Of a stretch of DNA of 64,000 nt, positions 16,874 to 26,434 are shown one piece after another (within the stretch, counting starts at the first letter, position 1; the number at the start of each line of letters is the position of its first letter). The stretch is from positions 1 to 64,000 of IMG/VR virus record IMGVR_UViG_3300037521_000345; one strand, 5' to 3'. The translations under genes were made by a program, and so were the position numbers. The DNA comes from a virus. The notes below the pieces were generated by a model. The model had not been told where the DNA came from, searched no databases, and worked only from the letters and a program-made list of their open reading frames with translations.

Positions 16874-17341
16874 ATGAAAGATGATACTACAGGAATGACT
16901 CAATTTGAAAAAAAGGTTCATGAATTACTTGTTATCTTTGAACATAACAGAACTGCAATTATGGATATGATAGGGGATCTAGAAAAAATGAAAGATAAAC
17001 TAGATACTATCTTTCCAGAAACAACTGATGCTCGTCATATGAGATTTTTTGAAGAGAAGGTTAAAGCTGTTTCAAGTTTTTTTAATGTTTTGCTTGATAT
17101 GAGAAAGGAGATTAATAAAAGTTTAAAAGATGAAATAGATATGAGAAGAAAAACTGAAGGTAAAGAAGATACTATAGATATTGAAAGTTTATTTGATATT
17201 CGTCAAGCAACAAGAACCATTGAGAAATTTAAAAGAAGTGCTGATAAAATCAAAGAAAAAAGATTAACTAATATAAGGGGTATGGAACTTCCAGAAGGAG
17301 TTAAAGTACCAGGAATAAACGCAAGTGAGGAAGGAGTATAA
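16874..17341 (+). CDS. Hypothetical helical protein
   Basis: This 155-residue protein is almost entirely helix-forming and highly charged. It has likely coiled-coil segments around residues 10-50 and 60-130 (KVKAVSSFFNVLLDMRKEI). It is the first gene behind a class B promoter and precedes uvsX by four bases. No family is recognised; a recombination accessory role is a guess from position. Confidence 0.6.
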   Translation: MKDDTTGMTQFEKKVHELLVIFEHNRTAIMDMIGDLEKMKDKLDTIFPETTDARHMRFFEEKVKAVSSFFNVLLDMRKEINKSLKDEIDMRRKTEGKEDTIDIESLFDIRQATRTIEKFKRSADKIKEKRLTNIRGMELPEGVKVPGINASEEGV

Positions 17342-17344
17342 AAT

Positions 17345-18577
17345 ATGGTAGATACAATTCAGGATGAGAATGGAGAAATCGGTGAAGGTACAATTTTAAA
17401 AAATTATACAGAAGAAGCAACAAAAGAAATGTTAGAAAGTGTGAAATTGAAAGAAGGTGGAGAACAAAAAATTGTTGAAAAAGAATCTATCAAGATTATA
17501 AAAGGACATGAAATAGTTGAAGATGTTGTAAAGACACAAGAGTTGTATGCAGACTTTAGTTCTTTTTTAGAAACTAAAGTAGAAATTGTAGCAGACGATG
17601 GACTCAAGGGAACTATTTCAACAGGCATTGATTTAGCAGATGCTATTTTAGGTGGTGGTTTTGCTATTGGTGCATTGAACATTATTGTTGGTCAACCTGG
17701 AAGTGGAAAGACTATGCTAGCTGCACAGACATTGGGCGAAGGACAAAAACAGCATAAAGGAAAATTATTAGGTGGATTTTTAGATTCAGAAGAAGCAACA
17801 ACATCAATGAGATTGGCAGCATTAGGAGTTAAATATCCAACCATCAAACCATATGTTGATATAACAGTTGAGAAAGTTTTTAAATTTCTTGAAGGTTTAT
17901 GTTTATTTAAACAGACTAAAAAAATAGTTGATACACCTTCTGTAGTTGTTTGGGATAGTATTGCAAATACATTATCACAAAAAGAAAGAGAAGCTGAAGA
18001 TGTTAATTCTGTTATTGGATATAAAGCAAGAATGCTTTCTATTTTAATTCCAAAGTATGTGGCGAAATGTGCTCAAAATAATATTTGTTTTATAGCAGTT
18101 AATCAATTAAGAGATGTTATCAAGATTGGTCAATTCGCTCCAGCAAAAGATTTAAAATTTATGACCGCTTCAAAGGATATGCCAGGAGGTAATGTTTTAA
18201 AATTTAATGCATTTCACTTAATAGAGATGAAAGTTAAATCTGTTATTGATCGTGATAAGATGGGGTTTGATGGTGTTGTTGCTAAAATGAAATGTGTTAA
18301 AAATAAACTGTTCGCACCAAATATTGAAATAGAAATAGTTGGTTCATTTACTGGAGGTTTTTCAAACTTTTGGACTAATTACAATTTTATGAATATAAAT
18401 AAAAGACTACAAACAGGTGCATGGAATTATTTAATTTCTTTACCAGATAAGAAATTTAGAACTAAAGATGCTTATACATTATATAAAGATGATGAAGTAT
18501 TTAGAAATGCGTTTGATGTGTCTTCCAAAGAAACAATTCAAACTGAAATAGTTGATAAATATAGTCAAACAATATAA
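17345..18577 (+). CDS. uvsX: UvsX/RecA-like recombinase
   Basis: In this 410-residue protein, residues 85-300 form the RecA ATPase core. This has STGIDLADAILGGG, Walker A GQPGSGKT (116-123), a catalytic acidic strand FLDSEEA, Walker B VVVWDSI and the DNA-binding loop region ending in AVNQLRDV. UvsX coats single-stranded DNA and performs strand exchange for recombination-dependent replication and repair. The N-terminal 80 residues are an acidic extension beyond the usual start. UvsW and gp46/gp47 homologues encoded near 56-62 kb complete the T4-type pathway. Confidence 0.87.
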   Translation: MVDTIQDENGEIGEGTILKNYTEEATKEMLESVKLKEGGEQKIVEKESIKIIKGHEIVEDVVKTQELYADFSSFLETKVEIVADDGLKGTISTGIDLADAILGGGFAIGALNIIVGQPGSGKTMLAAQTLGEGQKQHKGKLLGGFLDSEEATTSMRLAALGVKYPTIKPYVDITVEKVFKFLEGLCLFKQTKKIVDTPSVVVWDSIANTLSQKEREAEDVNSVIGYKARMLSILIPKYVAKCAQNNICFIAVNQLRDVIKIGQFAPAKDLKFMTASKDMPGGNVLKFNAFHLIEMKVKSVIDRDKMGFDGVVAKMKCVKNKLFAPNIEIEIVGSFTGGFSNFWTNYNFMNINKRLQTGAWNYLISLPDKKFRTKDAYTLYKDDEVFRNAFDVSSKETIQTEIVDKYSQTI

Positions 18578-18593
18578 AGATGTGTTCCTGTAT

Positions 18594-18621
18594 TTAGAAC
18601 AAAATATAAAGTTATATATTT
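18594..18621 (+). promoter_or_regulatory. Promoter-like element, class B
   Basis: TTAGAACAAA (18594-18603) is followed after 12 bases by ATATTT. It lies in the 68-base gap between uvsX and the KH-domain gene. Confidence 0.5.
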
Positions 18622-18645
18622 GAAGGATAGAACCGAGAAGGAGAA

Positions 18646-18963
18646 ATGGTTATGGGTGATATGGCAAGACTATTACAAGAACAAGTTGAGAATTTTACAA
18701 AATTAGTTGTTGATTCCCCACGTGAAGTAGAAGTATCAACATCAATATCTACAAAAGCAGTTATTATACAAGTAAGGGTTGAAAAAGAAGATTGTGGAAA
18801 AATCATTGGTAAAAGGGGAAGAACTATTGAGTCTCTCAAAGTTCTTTGTCTAGCAGTAAAAAATACACAGTTTCCAGAAGATTCAAGGAGAGTTTTGCTT
18901 GAGGTTTTGGAAGACGAAAATTCTAGTTTTACATACAGTAGATCTACGAGGGAGGAAGATTAA
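18646..18963 (+). CDS. Single KH-domain RNA-binding protein (KhpA-like)
   Basis: This 105-residue protein has one KH domain with the invariant GKIIGKRG loop at residues 51-58 between helix-forming stretches. It is followed by SLKVLCLAVKN and a beta strand. This size and layout match the bacterial KhpA family, small proteins that bind RNA. A second in-frame ATG at 18652 could be the true start. A KH protein in a phage that also encodes structured RNAs and a Ro60-like protein deserves attention, but no direct link is shown. Confidence 0.75.
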   Translation: MVMGDMARLLQEQVENFTKLVVDSPREVEVSTSISTKAVIIQVRVEKEDCGKIIGKRGRTIESLKVLCLAVKNTQFPEDSRRVLLEVLEDENSSFTYSRSTREED

Positions 18964-18965
18964 AG

Positions 18966-19526
18966 ATGTTAACTAAAGAATCTAAAATAAAAGTTCTTGA
19001 AGGTTTCTATGGAATTGATTATGCTATCTTTGGCAAATCATTAGGAAAGGTACCTAATTGCTGTCCTGTTATTAAAGAAGAATTTGTTTCTATTAAAGGT
19101 GCTCTTCTTTCTGTTTATATTGAGATGCTAAAATTAATGAAACATACACCAGCAGCATTAGAAGAAAAGATTAATATGGTAGCATTAAGAAATAATGCTA
19201 AACAATCTGCTATTTCAGCAAGAGAAGCTTCAAGAAAAGTTGTAACAACTGAAAAAGCAAGAGCTGATATTAAAGCTGAATTGAAAGAAGCATTAGCAGA
19301 GAATAAAAAACTTGATATTACAGTTCTAGTTGAAACCAAGATTAGAGAGAAAGCATTTAGATTAGCAGTTGATAATATTCTAGTAGCGCAAGCATTGCGT
19401 GAGGCACAAGATTTAGATTCTATGAAATCTTGGGAAGGAGAAATCATTGAAGATTCATATAAAATATTAAGAGATAGTTTATGTGAAACAGCAATGATGA
19501 TCCTGGATAATGACCAATCTGAGTAA
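18966..19526 (+). CDS. Hypothetical helical protein
   Basis: This 186-residue, largely helical protein has a central Lys/Glu/Ala-rich region, probably a coiled coil (residues 70-130). It starts two bases after the KH gene stop and its 3' end overlaps the Cas4-like gene by 17 bases. No family is recognised. Confidence 0.6.
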   Translation: MLTKESKIKVLEGFYGIDYAIFGKSLGKVPNCCPVIKEEFVSIKGALLSVYIEMLKLMKHTPAALEEKINMVALRNNAKQSAISAREASRKVVTTEKARADIKAELKEALAENKKLDITVLVETKIREKAFRLAVDNILVAQALREAQDLDSMKSWEGEIIEDSYKILRDSLCETAMMILDNDQSE

Positions 19527-20481
19527 TGAATATGATAAACTCTTATCTTATTTAGATGCAAACTCATTTAAAACGCCTGTTAAGCGTAAGAAAGAAATAA
19601 GTTTTAAAGATAAAAAAGAAGCTGTTAAAAAATCAACTAAAAAATTAATTGAAGAATCTCAAATACATAGTTATATACCGCCATCAGCGGATCCGATTTT
19701 TCAACAGTATAATAAATCAGTTGGTTTTGATGTTATAGCATTTGAAAAAGGAATGAGACAAAAATTAATTGAAGAATATAAGAAAGTACAAACGTATGAA
19801 AGACCTTATATTTCTGTTACAGAGATTTGCAGCTGTATAAGGTCTAATTTTTATAATAGAATGAAGTATAAGATAGATCTAAAAAAGAAATTTAGATTTT
19901 CATATTTATACTTGATACAAAGAATCGGTAATGAAATTCATAACGTTGTTCAGGATCTCTACAACTTTAACGAGACTGAAAAAACAATAGTAAGTGAAAC
20001 GTTTAAAGTTAAAGGAAGAGTTGATGGGATTCGAGAGAGTTATCTATATGAACTCAAAAGTATAGATGAAGACAAATTAAAAGGAAAGCATATAGTAGAA
20101 CATTATCATCAAGGTATAATATATGCTTATATTTTAAATACGGAATATGAATATAAAATTAAAAAAATTGTTATTGTATATTTTATAAGAAATCTAAAGA
20201 AGGTTATTCCTTTTGATTTACCCTTGGATAACTCCCTTGCAAAATCCCTCCTTGAAAGAGCTATTATTCTTAAATCTTCCCTTAATAAAAATGAAGTTCC
20301 GGATCCATTAGGAGCAACTAATGATCAATGCCACTGGTGTTTATTTAAGACATACTGTGAAAGCGATAAGTGTCACCAAGTGCTGCAACCATGGAAAAAA
20401 TCTAAAAAAGTTAAGGAACAGAAGAAAGACAGTCCAACAGAAGTTAAAAGAAATAAAAAAGAGGCAGTCTTCCTTCTATAA
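19510..20481 (+). CDS. Cas4-like PD-(D/E)XK nuclease with an iron-sulfur cluster motif
   Basis: This is a 323-residue protein. The nuclease core has GRVDGI (D172) and YELKS (E181, K183), plus an HYHQGIIYAY helix (199-206), as in RecB/Cas4 nucleases. The Cas4-type cluster ligands are visible: a Cys at about 107-109 (TEICSC) and C274, C277 and C283 in the C-x2-C-x5-C arrangement. These enzymes trim single-stranded DNA ends. With uvsX nearby, a recombination role is likely. There are no CRISPR genes or arrays in the window, so adaptation is not implied. Confidence 0.75.
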   Translation: MTNLSNEYDKLLSYLDANSFKTPVKRKKEISFKDKKEAVKKSTKKLIEESQIHSYIPPSADPIFQQYNKSVGFDVIAFEKGMRQKLIEEYKKVQTYERPYISVTEICSCIRSNFYNRMKYKIDLKKKFRFSYLYLIQRIGNEIHNVVQDLYNFNETEKTIVSETFKVKGRVDGIRESYLYELKSIDEDKLKGKHIVEHYHQGIIYAYILNTEYEYKIKKIVIVYFIRNLKKVIPFDLPLDNSLAKSLLERAIILKSSLNKNEVPDPLGATNDQCHWCLFKTYCESDKCHQVLQPWKKSKKVKEQKKDSPTEVKRNKKEAVFLL

Positions 20482-20496
20482 TTGGAGGAATGATAA

Positions 20497-21801
20497 ATGA
20501 TTGTTGTATACCCAATGATGGTATCAAATGCGGTATCTGAAAATACGCTTCCTGCACTTGGTAAAATGATGGAGCTATATATTTTAATTTATATGCAAGA
20601 TGATGTTTTGGGTTCAATGAATGGTAAGTTTGGAGGACCAAGACCAAAATTGAGATATAAAGTTAAAGGAAAAAAAATAATAGGTGAATCCATTGAGTTG
20701 ACTGAAGCTAATGATGATGATGTATTATATGGAGGTGAAACTCCAGGAACTAAAGGTGAAGACAATATTAATAGACAAGATTATGAAGATGCAAAAAGAG
20801 TAAGAAAAAAAGGGTCAGAAGAGTTTAAAAAAATATATGCAGCAAGAGAAGAATTAAGAAAAGAGAAAGAAGATTTACAAAAAGAAAAAGAAAAATTAGA
20901 AAGAACAGAAGCAGAAGCAAAAAAAATAATTAAAGATTTAAAAGTTGCACAAAATAAAGAAAAAAGAGAAGATGAAAAACTTAGAATAGATCAAGAAAGG
21001 ATGAGACAACAAACAGTTATTAATAAAAGTAGAGAGGAACAAGATAAAAATAAATTAGCTCATCAACAAAATATGGATAAACAAAAATTACTCATCGCAC
21101 AAGCTAAAGAGGAAAGAGAAAAAAGAAAAGAAGCAGAAGAAAGAAAAGATAAAGCTGCTAAAGTTAGAATACAAATGTCAGATAGACAGATTACAATAGA
21201 ACCAACTTGGATGACAGTGGAAACTGATAAATTTGGAAGTCAATTGATTGGAATTAAAGTCGTTCCCTATCGAGTTAAATCAGATGCTAAATTATCTCAT
21301 TTAATAATGCACGATACAAAAATTAAAGGAATTAGTGCATTAACTATTCCACTTGGTAGAAAAATTATAGGAATAATGTTAAGATTAACCCATAAAGGAC
21401 CTGTAACAGGAGATCCTAAAAGAGATATTATTTATAGAACAACATCTCATAGAGCAGAAACATTTGTAGTTCTTGAAAAAAATCATGATGTTGATGAATA
21501 TTTTCTTAACAATACAGGAAAAATAAATAGATTATTTAAATTAGGTTGGGGTAATTTCATTATTGCTGATGATGTACTCCAAATAGCTCATTTCTGTATG
21601 CGAGCACAAAAGGGAATATGTCAAGGAATGAGTTACAGAATGATGTATAAAACGTTAGGTCAATCAGGAATTTATGAAGATCTAGAAGATGTAAGAAAAC
21701 AAAATGCATCATTATTTAAAATGAAAAGAGTTCGATTTACCAAACTGCTGGGAGAATCTAAAGCAGAAGATAAATTAATAAATTACCAGGAGAGGCAATA
21801 A
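20497..21801 (+). CDS. Large coiled-coil protein, probably structural
   Basis: In this 434-residue protein, residues 95-225 are an uninterrupted, very Lys/Glu/Arg/Gln-rich coiled coil. A compact C-terminal domain of about 200 residues starts at IQMSDRQITIEPTWM. The first 60 residues are hydrophobic with many Met. It precedes a two-span membrane-type protein and the baseplate region, so a virion or ejection role is plausible. I do not recognise the C-terminal domain. Confidence 0.6.
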   Translation: MIVVYPMMVSNAVSENTLPALGKMMELYILIYMQDDVLGSMNGKFGGPRPKLRYKVKGKKIIGESIELTEANDDDVLYGGETPGTKGEDNINRQDYEDAKRVRKKGSEEFKKIYAAREELRKEKEDLQKEKEKLERTEAEAKKIIKDLKVAQNKEKREDEKLRIDQERMRQQTVINKSREEQDKNKLAHQQNMDKQKLLIAQAKEEREKRKEAEERKDKAAKVRIQMSDRQITIEPTWMTVETDKFGSQLIGIKVVPYRVKSDAKLSHLIMHDTKIKGISALTIPLGRKIIGIMLRLTHKGPVTGDPKRDIIYRTTSHRAETFVVLEKNHDVDEYFLNNTGKINRLFKLGWGNFIIADDVLQIAHFCMRAQKGICQGMSYRMMYKTLGQSGIYEDLEDVRKQNASLFKMKRVRFTKLLGESKAEDKLINYQERQ

Positions 21802-21802
21802 A

Positions 21803-22474
21803 ATGGAATATGATATCTTAGTTGAGGATTATATTGAAACCTTATATGTATGTGAAGAGTTTCAATATCTTGATGAATCCTTTAAAGAATTTTTTAGTAA
21901 ACTAACACCTCCAAAAATGAAACAAATTTTATCTAAAACTTATGAAAAAGCAGCATCAAAAGATTTACAAGGATTTTTGAACTTAGCAAAAAAGTTTGGA
22001 TTAGATATAAATAAGATTAAACCAAAAGATATAAAAAATGTTGCTAATCAACTTCCAGAGGAAATTCAAAAAGGAGCTGAATTTTCTAGAAGAGTTATTA
22101 GAAATTCAATTCCAAAAGCTTCAAAAAGTGGTGTTAATGCTGCATCTTATTTTGTTGCAGTTTTAGCTAAATATAAGAGTCAAAAAACAGCAAATTATAT
22201 GGGATCTTTAAAAACTGAATTAAAAGGTTTTGTTGGTAAAGTGCAACAATTTTATGAAGAAGCAGAAGAAAAAGCAAGTCAAGCTGGAGAAAGAGTTCTT
22301 CCAGAAGATATAGCAGATATGGCAATTGCAATTGGAACTGTCGTTGCTTTATCAGCACTTACTGTTATGGCTGTACTTGCCACATATGCTATCCTTCAAG
22401 TCGTAGTTTGGTTTGTTATAATTGCTGTTGGAGTTGCTTTAATGAGGTGGGCAATGGCAGCTGGAACATATTAG
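21803..22474 (+). CDS. Hypothetical protein with C-terminal membrane segments
   Basis: This 223-residue protein has a helical, charged N-terminal 170 residues. Two closely spaced hydrophobic segments follow near residues 178-220 (VVALSALTVMAVLATYAIL and VVVWFVIIAVGVALM). It lies one base after the coiled-coil gene. The pattern resembles the membrane-type structural proteins at 9708 and 10827 but lacks their Cys module. Function is unknown. Confidence 0.6.
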   Translation: MEYDILVEDYIETLYVCEEFQYLDESFKEFFSKLTPPKMKQILSKTYEKAASKDLQGFLNLAKKFGLDINKIKPKDIKNVANQLPEEIQKGAEFSRRVIRNSIPKASKSGVNAASYFVAVLAKYKSQKTANYMGSLKTELKGFVGKVQQFYEEAEEKASQAGERVLPEDIADMAIAIGTVVALSALTVMAVLATYAILQVVVWFVIIAVGVALMRWAMAAGTY

Positions 22475-22491
22475 TAATAAGGAATAATAAA

Positions 22492-23103
22492 ATGGAATCA
22501 AAAACAATAAGTTCAAACGTAGAAAAATTAGAACTATATAGTGATGAACATCCATTTAGTTTACGTCTTCGTATAAGAAATTTTGAAAGTGAAACTTTAT
22601 ATAAAAAATTTGTAAAAAATACTGAAATGTTAGTTAGAAGATGTAGTGAATATAAATTATGGACAAGCTATATTAAAGAAGTTTTACAGCAAAATTGCTG
22701 TATGATTACAAATGAAACAAATTTTGAAGTTACTGTTGAAGTTCATCATCATATCCCATCAATGTTCGTTCTCGTTTCAGCATTAGTCAACCAAAAGATT
22801 GAAGAAAATATTGATTTCTGTAGCTTTGACATTGCCTCCGAAGCTATAAAATTACATTTTGAAAATCGTATTGGTTATGTTTGTTTAGTTAAGACAATAC
22901 ATGAGAAATTTCATAATGGATATTTAACAATACCACATGAATTTATTAAAGGAAATTATAGATATTTTGTCGATAACTATACAAGATATTTAGATGAATT
23001 GGATCTTGATGAAATACATCAAAGAATGACAATAAACGAGAGTAATTGTACCTGGAGTAGAGATGAATATCCAATTCAAATTCATGGAGGAATTAATGGA
23101 TAA
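22492..23103 (+). CDS. Hypothetical protein
   Basis: This is a 203-residue protein starting at ATG 22492 behind AAGGA; the longer frame upstream is inside the previous gene. It is an alpha/beta protein with a His pair (VEVHHHIP near residue 82) and KTIHEKFHNGYLTIP near residue 135. Its stop overlaps the next ATG. No family is recognised. Confidence 0.55.
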   Translation: MESKTISSNVEKLELYSDEHPFSLRLRIRNFESETLYKKFVKNTEMLVRRCSEYKLWTSYIKEVLQQNCCMITNETNFEVTVEVHHHIPSMFVLVSALVNQKIEENIDFCSFDIASEAIKLHFENRIGYVCLVKTIHEKFHNGYLTIPHEFIKGNYRYFVDNYTRYLDELDLDEIHQRMTINESNCTWSRDEYPIQIHGGING

Positions 23104-23504
23104 TGCCATTCACTATTGATAAAGAAGCTAGAACTAGAGCGAGAACAGCTATTGACTTTGAAAAGTTGAGTGATCGTCTTAAAACAAATAATAATTATTT
23201 TACGTTTCCTGATCCTAATTTAGAAACTCTTGAAAAAAATATTTATTATCTTTTAAAAAATTCACAGGAAGTTGTTTTTGATAATTCGAGATATAAATAT
23301 AGACCCGACTATGTAAGTTTTGATTATTATGGAACTCCTGCTTTAGATAAGGTATTAATGTTTGTGAATGGAATAACAACAGTTGAAGATTTTGTTAACT
23401 TAACAGTTATTGTTATTCCTAGTTTAACTTCTATTACTTTTATGTTAAAAGATAATTTTGATCCAGGTAAAGATATTGAAGACCTGGAATCAGTGGGGTG
23501 GTAA
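23103..23504 (+). CDS. Possible baseplate wedge protein (gp53-like)
   Basis: This 133-residue protein has a YRPDYVSFDYYGTPALDKVLMFVNGI segment around residues 65-92. That segment resembles the part of gp53-type wedge proteins where a Tyr/Trp-rich strand precedes the LysM-like domain. The similarity is limited to this layout. Its position before the gp5-like hub gene and PAAR spike supports a baseplate role. Confidence 0.4.
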   Translation: MPFTIDKEARTRARTAIDFEKLSDRLKTNNNYFTFPDPNLETLEKNIYYLLKNSQEVVFDNSRYKYRPDYVSFDYYGTPALDKVLMFVNGITTVEDFVNLTVIVIPSLTSITFMLKDNFDPGKDIEDLESVGW

Positions 23505-24401
23505 ATGATAGTAATTAAAGATAACTTTAGATTAGTTAGTAATGTTCCCAATGTAATAAAATTATCTCCCGCTATGATTAAAAATTATACGTATGAGGAA
23601 AATAGTCCGCGTCATATTTTTGCATTTTTGGAGTTGAAGAGAAAGAGTATTCCTCATTTTACAAATAATACAATATTTAAATTAATTTCAAATAAAAAAT
23701 TACGTGAAACGGTACAGGTTGTAGATCTAGAACAATATCCTCTTCACGTTTCATATAATATTCCAACTAAAGGAATGATTACAAATTTAAATCCATTTGG
23801 TGTAAAAGAGATTTCAAGTTTAAGTGCTAATGATTTATACGCTTGTTTGGTATATTCATATGCATTTTCAAAGTTGGTTACAAAAAAATTTAAAATATCT
23901 GAATCCTATTCTAAACATATCATTGACTTTTTACTATCTATGTATGTTCAATTATTTGGAAGAAAGTATGGATTATTAGCAACATATTCATCTGGTATTT
24001 CAAAGTTAAAGTTTTTACTTGCTTGCTATATATATGCTGCTTTCTTTGGATATAAAAATGGAATACAATTATTTAAAACTGCATCCAGAGCAGCTCCATA
24101 TTTATATAATAATGAAATAGATTTATTATTAAAATATGACTTTAGTAAAATTGAAGATTTTGTTAAAGCTTTATCTGAAACAAAAGTTATGCCCGGTATT
24201 AATTTAATAAGATTTACAGCAACAATTCACGCTTTTATGAAGATTGAAATGTTAGCAGCATTGGAAGATGTTTCAAGATTTTTTTCTGTTTTATTGACTT
24301 CTAATATTCCAGGAGCAAGAGTGGTTCCAACATTTATTTCAAAATACAATGAAAGAGCTTATTTTAATATTATAGATATTATGCGAGGGATCTTTAAATG
24401 A
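23505..24401 (+). CDS. Hypothetical structural-region protein
   Basis: This 298-residue protein is mostly helical with many aromatic residues in the middle (AFSKLVTKKF, YIYAAFFGYKNG). It has no signal peptide or clear span. It starts directly after the gp53-like gene, and its stop overlaps the metallopeptidase start (ATGA). A baseplate or tail role is inferred from position only. Confidence 0.55.
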   Translation: MIVIKDNFRLVSNVPNVIKLSPAMIKNYTYEENSPRHIFAFLELKRKSIPHFTNNTIFKLISNKKLRETVQVVDLEQYPLHVSYNIPTKGMITNLNPFGVKEISSLSANDLYACLVYSYAFSKLVTKKFKISESYSKHIIDFLLSMYVQLFGRKYGLLATYSSGISKLKFLLACYIYAAFFGYKNGIQLFKTASRAAPYLYNNEIDLLLKYDFSKIEDFVKALSETKVMPGINLIRFTATIHAFMKIEMLAALEDVSRFFSVLLTSNIPGARVVPTFISKYNERAYFNIIDIMRGIFK

Positions 24402-25471
24402 AAAGTAAAGAATATTTAAAACAGATACAAGAGATTAAATCTGTTAAGGTCGCTTGGGATCCAAACACTGAATCTAATCTTGCTGGATATAGAATTCATT
24501 ATGGAACATCTCCAGGAAAATATAGTCAAACCATTGATGTTGGAAATCCAATTAATAAAGAAAACACATTATGCGAGACAACAATTGATTTAGTTCCAGG
24601 AACTAAATATTTTATATCAATTTCAGCTTATGATACAAACAATAAAGAATCTGCATATTCAAAAGAAATAGTTAAAGAAATTGCTGTTGATACAGCAATC
24701 CTATATGGAGCGGTTGTTGCTACAGTTCTAATTGTAAAAGAGTTAATATTATTTTTTATATTTATAGCTCAAATAGCAGCTCAAACTAAAGTAGATAAAA
24801 GAAGATCAAAACAAATAAATGATATAATTAAAAAAATGGGTGTTAAGAGAATAATTTCAGTTCATATAGTTCCTCATAAAGAACCAAATGCATTTACTCC
24901 TGGAGGAAAGTATATCTATATTACGTCTGGTCTTTTAAAAATGTTAACTGAAAGAGAGTCTATGGCAGTTCTTTTACATGAAGTTTATCATACTATTGAT
25001 CATCATATTATTAAAAGAATGGCAACTGAATTTCCCTTATATTATATAGCAGCTCCGATAGCTATTACAGCAGCTCTATCAGTTGGATCATCAATAATAT
25101 TTATATCAATAACATCTATGATTGTTTTTATTATAACTATGTCATTTTTAAAGATTCCCTTAACACTTTTACTTTATAGAAAGCATGAGTATGATGCTGA
25201 TAATTATGCTATAAAAGCTGGATACGGAAAAGAAATTGCATCCTCATTATCTAAATTAGAAAAAGCATATATTAAAGCAACACAAGGTCATAAGTGTGGA
25301 GTAATTTGTAAAGTTATTAGACGTATTGAAGAAGCAATGGATGAGCATCCGCCAATACGTAAAAGGATTGAACAAGCATTAAAAAATGTAGAGCTTATGA
25401 AAGCTATAGCAAAAGCAAAGATATCATCTATCACTATTATAGTAAAAAACTTTTTTGGTAAAGGAAAATAA
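24398..25471 (+). CDS. FN3 domain fused to a membrane M48-type metallopeptidase
   Basis: In this 357-residue protein, residues 15-95 are a fibronectin type III domain (VAWDPNTESNLAGYRIHYG) and 98-126 a membrane span. Residues 140-345 form an M48 (HtpX/Ste24-like) zinc peptidase. HEVYH (194-198) binds the metal, EYDAD (264-268) supplies the third ligand, and two further hydrophobic segments lie between them. M48 enzymes normally degrade membrane proteins. Fusion to an FN3 domain and placement in a baseplate operon suggest an envelope-directed role, which is inferred. There is no N-terminal signal peptide. Confidence 0.75.
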   Translation: MKSKEYLKQIQEIKSVKVAWDPNTESNLAGYRIHYGTSPGKYSQTIDVGNPINKENTLCETTIDLVPGTKYFISISAYDTNNKESAYSKEIVKEIAVDTAILYGAVVATVLIVKELILFFIFIAQIAAQTKVDKRRSKQINDIIKKMGVKRIISVHIVPHKEPNAFTPGGKYIYITSGLLKMLTERESMAVLLHEVYHTIDHHIIKRMATEFPLYYIAAPIAITAALSVGSSIIFISITSMIVFIITMSFLKIPLTLLLYRKHEYDADNYAIKAGYGKEIASSLSKLEKAYIKATQGHKCGVICKVIRRIEEAMDEHPPIRKRIEQALKNVELMKAIAKAKISSITIIVKNFFGKGK

Positions 25472-26434
25472 ATGGACGATGGTGTTGTTAATAGACTGTA
25501 TGGAAATTATCGTGCTGAAGTTATTGATAATAAAGATACAGAAAAATTTGGGAGAGTTAAAATATGGATTCCCGATTTGATGCCTGAAATAGAAAAACAA
25601 AAAGGACTGTGGGCGAGACCTGCAAATAATCCAATTGGAGGTCGAAATACAGAAGGTGATACTGAAAGTCATTATATGGGAACTTCATATATTCCAAAGA
25701 AAGGTTCATGGGTTTGGATTTTTTTCGAGACGGGTAATATAAATAGACCTTATTATTTTGGAGCTCTTGATTTACAAAATACTAAAGTGTTACCCGAGAA
25801 TCAAGTGGGAACTAACTATGAAGATAAGTGGACAATATTTAAAAGTCATAAGGGACGAACTATCATTATCTCTGATGATCCTTATGATCGAAGAGTTGAA
25901 ATAACAGGTCGTAAAATAAAATTAACTGGTAATGCTCCCACTGGTGGAATAGATTCTGTATATGAAATTGACGCAAATCAAAATACTATTCTATTAGATG
26001 AACGAAAAGATAAAGAAAAGATTTTAATTAGGACGTATAAGGGTGACTTTATTCATATAGATATTGATGAACAAAAACTTCAAATGTATTTTAAAAACGA
26101 TATTATCATAAAGACAGATGGTTCATTATATCTTGAAGCAAAAGAAGATATGCATATCAGAGCAACAACTGGTGATATAAAAGTAGAAGCTAGTTCAAAG
26201 GATGTTAATATTAAAGCTGCTGGAGATCTCAAATCATCTGCTGGAAATAGCATACAAGAGTTATCTGGTAGAGATCATAACGTTCAAGCTTTATATAATA
26301 TAAATAGACAAGCTGGTACTAATATTAATCATGATGCTGGAACTCTTGTTAATGAACAAGCAGGTGCTTCACCACCAGCAGAGCAAGGAGTATCACCGGA
26401 ACCAGCAGATCCGAAAGGAGAAAGGGATACATAA
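25472..26434 (+). CDS. Baseplate central spike/hub protein (gp5/VgrG OB-fold type)
   Basis: In this 320-residue protein, residues 5-110 form the gp5-type OB fold: YRAEVIDNKDTEKFGRVKIW, GTSYIPKKGSWVWIFFE and NRPYYFGAL. Residues 180-300 form a repetitive beta-helix (KEDMHIRATTGDIKVEASSKDVNIKAAGDLK). This is the needle that punctures the outer membrane on tail contraction. There is no lysozyme domain between them, unlike T4 gp5. The cell-wall enzymes are separate genes at 28232 and 29292. The C-terminus is a Pro/Glu-rich tail. Confidence 0.85.
   Translation: MDDGVVNRLYGNYRAEVIDNKDTEKFGRVKIWIPDLMPEIEKQKGLWARPANNPIGGRNTEGDTESHYMGTSYIPKKGSWVWIFFETGNINRPYYFGALDLQNTKVLPENQVGTNYEDKWTIFKSHKGRTIIISDDPYDRRVEITGRKIKLTGNAPTGGIDSVYEIDANQNTILLDERKDKEKILIRTYKGDFIHIDIDEQKLQMYFKNDIIIKTDGSLYLEAKEDMHIRATTGDIKVEASSKDVNIKAAGDLKSSAGNSIQELSGRDHNVQALYNINRQAGTNINHDAGTLVNEQAGASPPAEQGVSPEPADPKGERDT

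Noticed and set aside
19510-20481. Cas4-like gene as evidence of a CRISPR system
   Set aside because: No repeats with regular spacers and no other cas genes are present; Cas4-type nucleases are common in phages on their own.
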